Of a stretch of DNA of 64,000 nucleotides, positions 61,769 to 64,000 are shown in pieces. Below the pieces are notes generated by a model. That model was given only the letters and a program-made list of their open reading frames with translations. It ran no database searches and was not told the origin of the DNA. The DNA comes from Luteibacter aegosomatissinici (GTDB taxonomy: Bacteria; Pseudomonadota; Gammaproteobacteria; Xanthomonadales; Rhodanobacteraceae). How positions within the stretch are numbered: position 1 is the first letter of the stretch; each line of letters begins with the position of its first letter. The position numbers and the translations under genes were made by a program. Location of the stretch: positions 2,108,001 through 2,172,000 of the forward strand of contig NZ_CP095742.1 in assembly GCF_023078495.1 (NCBI RefSeq), read 5' to 3'.

Positions 61769-62851
61769 ATGCAGGACCCCAGGAACCCGCGCCCCCCGTC
61801 AGGCCTTGCCTGGCGCTGGGGCGTGATCGGCCTGGCCGTTATCGGCACCGCGGCAGTCTTCGGCTATGCCGGCGGCTGGCTGGCCCCCGACCGGCTCAGC
61901 CCGAAGAAGATCATCAACGTGCTGCAGGCCAACGGCGGCGACCACCCTGGCTACCGGCGCAACCACGCCAAGGGCATCTGCGTGGGTGGGCATTTCGAAT
62001 CGAGCGGGCAACTGGCGCCGTTCTCCGCGGCCAAGCTGTTCGCCTCGGGCACCAGCACGCCGGTGGTGGGCCGCCTGGCCATCCCTGGCGGCAACCCCCA
62101 GGCGCCAGATAGCTCGGCGCCTATCCGCAGCTTCGCCCTGCGCTTCGACATGGCTGATGGCGAGCAGTGGCGTACGGGCATGAACGCCATGCCGGTGTTC
62201 CCGGTGTCGACCCCGCAGGCGTTCTATGAACTGAATGTCGCCACCGCTCCCGACCCGGCGACGGGCAAGCCGAACCCGGACAAGGCCAAGGCCTTCTTCA
62301 GTTCGCACCCCGAGACTGGCCCGTTCCTCATGTGGATCTCGCAGGCGAAGCCGCCGGCCAGCTATGTGGACGAGACCTACAAGAGCCTCAACGCGTTCTA
62401 TCTCCGTGACCCTGCCGGACAGCGTCACGCAGTGCGTTGGCAGGTGGTGCCGGAAACGCCTTCCACGGGTGATGGCAGCCCGGCGGCGGGCGATACCGAC
62501 TACCTGGCCGCCGATCTGCAGAAGCGCCTCGCACAGGGTCCCGCGCGCTGGCACCTTCAGTTCATTTTTGCCAACGATGGTGACCCCGTGGATGACGCGT
62601 CCAAGGCGTGGCCCGACGATCGCAAGATGGTCGATGCCGGCACGATCGTGGTTGACAGCTGGCAGCCGCAAGCGGATGGCCCGTGTCGCGACGTGAACTA
62701 CGATCCCGCCATCCTGCCGCACGGCATGGAGATCTCGGGCGATCCGATCATCGTCGCGCGCTCGGCGGCGTATGCCGAATCGTACCTGCGCCGCACGAGT
62801 GAGGAAGGGCATCTGCCGGGCACCGAACGGCCGAAGGGGGAGACGCCATGA
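61769..62851 (+). CDS. Catalase-family peroxidase (SrpA-like), membrane-anchored
   Basis: 360 residues: N-terminal helix (WRWGVIGLAVIGTAAVFGYA), then a reduced catalase fold (RRNHAKGICVGGHFES with His; RSFALRFDMADGEQWRTGMN). Such small catalase-like proteins act as peroxidases. It is probably paired with the cytochrome b561 as electron donor; the ATGs overlap. Start ATG 61769, GGAG upstream. Confidence 0.87.
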   Translation: MQDPRNPRPPSGLAWRWGVIGLAVIGTAAVFGYAGGWLAPDRLSPKKIINVLQANGGDHPGYRRNHAKGICVGGHFESSGQLAPFSAAKLFASGTSTPVVGRLAIPGGNPQAPDSSAPIRSFALRFDMADGEQWRTGMNAMPVFPVSTPQAFYELNVATAPDPATGKPNPDKAKAFFSSHPETGPFLMWISQAKPPASYVDETYKSLNAFYLRDPAGQRHAVRWQVVPETPSTGDGSPAAGDTDYLAADLQKRLAQGPARWHLQFIFANDGDPVDDASKAWPDDRKMVDAGTIVVDSWQPQADGPCRDVNYDPAILPHGMEISGDPIIVARSAAYAESYLRRTSEEGHLPGTERPKGETP

Positions 62852-63381
62852 GCCGCTACGACACGTTCCATCCCGTGGCCCGCGTGCTGCACTGGCTCAT
62901 GGCCATCATGATCCTGGCAATGCTGTTCATTGGCGCTGGCATGGTGAGCACACTGGCGGAGAAGCACGCCACGCTGGTCGCCATCCACCGGCCGCTGGGC
63001 ATGATCATTTTCGTGCTGGCCTTGATCCGGCTCGGCTTCCGTCTGGTGCACCGCCCACCACCGTTGCCGGTGGGGATGCCCGAATGGCAGAAGCTGGCTG
63101 CGAAAGGTTCGCATTGGGTGCTGTACACGCTGATGATCCTCATGCCGCTGATTGGCTGGGGCATGCTATCCGCAGGAAAATATCCGGTGGTGATGTGGGG
63201 CGGGTTCGTGCTGCCGCCCATCCTGCCGCAAGACCCTGCGCTGTTCGCATGGTTGCGTGAGGCCCACCGCTATCTCGCGTGGTTGTTCTTCCTCACGTTC
63301 CTCGCGCACATGGGCGCGGCATTGATGCACGGCCTGATTCGTCGCGATGGCGTGCTCAAGTCGATGACGACAGGCAACTAA
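62848..63381 (+). CDS. Cytochrome b561
   Basis: 177 residues with four membrane helices and heme His (FHPVARVLHWLMA, TLVAIHRPLGMIIF, EAHRYLAWLFF, LAHMGAALMHGLIR). It could pass electrons to the upstream peroxidase. ATG 62848 overlaps its stop. Confidence 0.9.
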   Translation: MSRYDTFHPVARVLHWLMAIMILAMLFIGAGMVSTLAEKHATLVAIHRPLGMIIFVLALIRLGFRLVHRPPPLPVGMPEWQKLAAKGSHWVLYTLMILMPLIGWGMLSAGKYPVVMWGGFVLPPILPQDPALFAWLREAHRYLAWLFFLTFLAHMGAALMHGLIRRDGVLKSMTTGN

Positions 63382-63387
63382 GGCCCC

Positions 63388-63483
63388 TGTAGGAGCGCAC
63401 CCTGTGCGCGACGCTGTTCGCGATAACACAGCAAGGTCGTGGCGCTATCGCGAAAGAGGTCGCCCACAGGGTGGGCTCCTACA
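63388..63483. repeat. REPIN-like inverted repeat, copy 3
   Basis: Left arm TGTAGGAGCGCACCCTGTGCG and right arm CGCCCACAGGGTGGGCTCCT; the two arms are different variants of the family. Between the cytochrome b561 and lipoprotein genes. Confidence 0.8.
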
Positions 63484-63514
63484 GAGTCTGGATGAATCGG
63501 GCACAATCGCCCGC

Positions 63515-64000
63515 ATGCGCCTAGCCCTCATCACCATGCTCGTGCTGCTCGCCGGTTGCCGCAGCGTCGGCTATTACGCCCATGTCAGCCATGGGCAGAT
63601 GGCATTGCTTGCGGCGCGCAAGCCGATCGATAAGGTGATCGATGATCCGAAAACGCCGGACAAGGTGCGCAAGCGCCTGGTCACGGCACGGGATGCACGG
63701 CGGTTTGCCAGTGATCAGCTGGACCTCCCCGCGAACCGTAGCTACACGTATTACGTGCAGCTCGATCGCCCCTGGGTGGCGTACAACGTTTTCGCCACTC
63801 CGGAGCTCTCGGTCGATCCGGTCGTGCACTGTTTTCCGTTCGCCGGCTGCGTGTCGTACCGAGGCTACTTTCGTCGCGAGCTCGCCGACCGCGAGGCCGC
63901 ACGCCAGCAGGCGTTGGGATACGACGTAAGCATCGGCGATGTCCCTGCGTACTCCACGCTGGGTTGGTTTGCCGATCCCCTCTTGAGCAGCATGCTTGGC
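63515..64000 (+). CDS. Aminopeptidase-like lipoprotein (PF10023 type), N-terminal part
   Basis: Starts at ATG 63515 and runs off the window with 162 codons visible. Lipobox MLVLLAGC, then YYAHVSHGQMALLAARKPID and CFPFAGCVSYRGYF, the pattern of the putative aminopeptidase family PF10023. The catalytic part is outside the window. Confidence 0.8.
   Translation, partial: MRLALITMLVLLAGCRSVGYYAHVSHGQMALLAARKPIDKVIDDPKTPDKVRKRLVTARDARRFASDQLDLPANRSYTYYVQLDRPWVAYNVFATPELSVDPVVHCFPFAGCVSYRGYFRRELADREAARQQALGYDVSIGDVPAYSTLGWFADPLLSSMLG

Overview
The window looks like chromosome of a gammaproteobacterium of the Xanthomonadales, most likely Rhodanobacteraceae (Luteibacter/Dyella type). The evidence is high GC, a complete cytochrome c maturation operon, an SDH operon with both assembly factors, a biofilm poly-GlcNAc locus, and REP-type hairpins of the GTAGGAGC family. 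No rRNA, CRISPR array or transposase was seen. The assignment rests on general familiarity with these families; no database search was run.

Layout. 1-8.1 kb: the 3' end of egtD, then a minus-strand poly-beta-1,6-GlcNAc locus with an unusual order, pgaC-pgaD-pgaA-pgaB-pgaC-pgaD, so the synthase pair is present twice. 8.3-16.4 kb: marC, tRNA-Ala(CGC), RNase D, a TPR/formylglycine-generating-enzyme-like protein, a hicAB toxin-antitoxin pair, a TetR regulator with an SDR oxidoreductase, and a soluble PAS-PAS chemoreceptor resembling BdlA.

16.5-34.5 kb: an 18 kb prophage or prophage remnant inserted in the 3' end of tRNA-Leu(CAA). It is bounded by att copies at 16509-16528 and 34490-34510. Near attR it carries a P4-type tyrosine integrase, an AlpA-coupled control/replication-like operon, palindromic iteron-like repeats and a putative late regulator. 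In the middle is a late cluster of internal-virion-like proteins, and near attL a serine recombinase plus cargo genes. No terminase, portal, capsid or tail gene was recognised. The main finding is here: three late genes (22706-27592) run straight through six in-frame TAG codons and no in-frame TAA or TGA. Gene 26621-27592 has four, in a Gln-rich protein whose Gln codons are mostly CAG. This fits amber recoding (TAG read as Gln) in late phage genes, or CAG-to-TAG decay of a dead prophage. The same element has a 97-nt RNA with a tRNA-like 3' end (29708-29804) followed by its own terminator; its class is unresolved.

34.6-53.7 kb: cysteine dioxygenase and a MetX-family acyltransferase, ccmABCDEFGHI with overlapping starts, kmo, phaR, a MarR-controlled EmrAB/outer-membrane-factor efflux operon, tatD, two glycine-zipper lipoproteins, a SleB-type hydrolase and ygfZ. 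53.8-60.2 kb: sdhAF4-sdhC-sdhD-sdhA-sdhB, sdhE-ygfX, and lolC-lolD. 60.3-64 kb: an ECF sigma/anti-sigma pair divergent from a catalase-like peroxidase and cytochrome b561. Matching ECF-type promoter motifs face both ways between them. Last is a PF10023-type lipoprotein cut by the window end.
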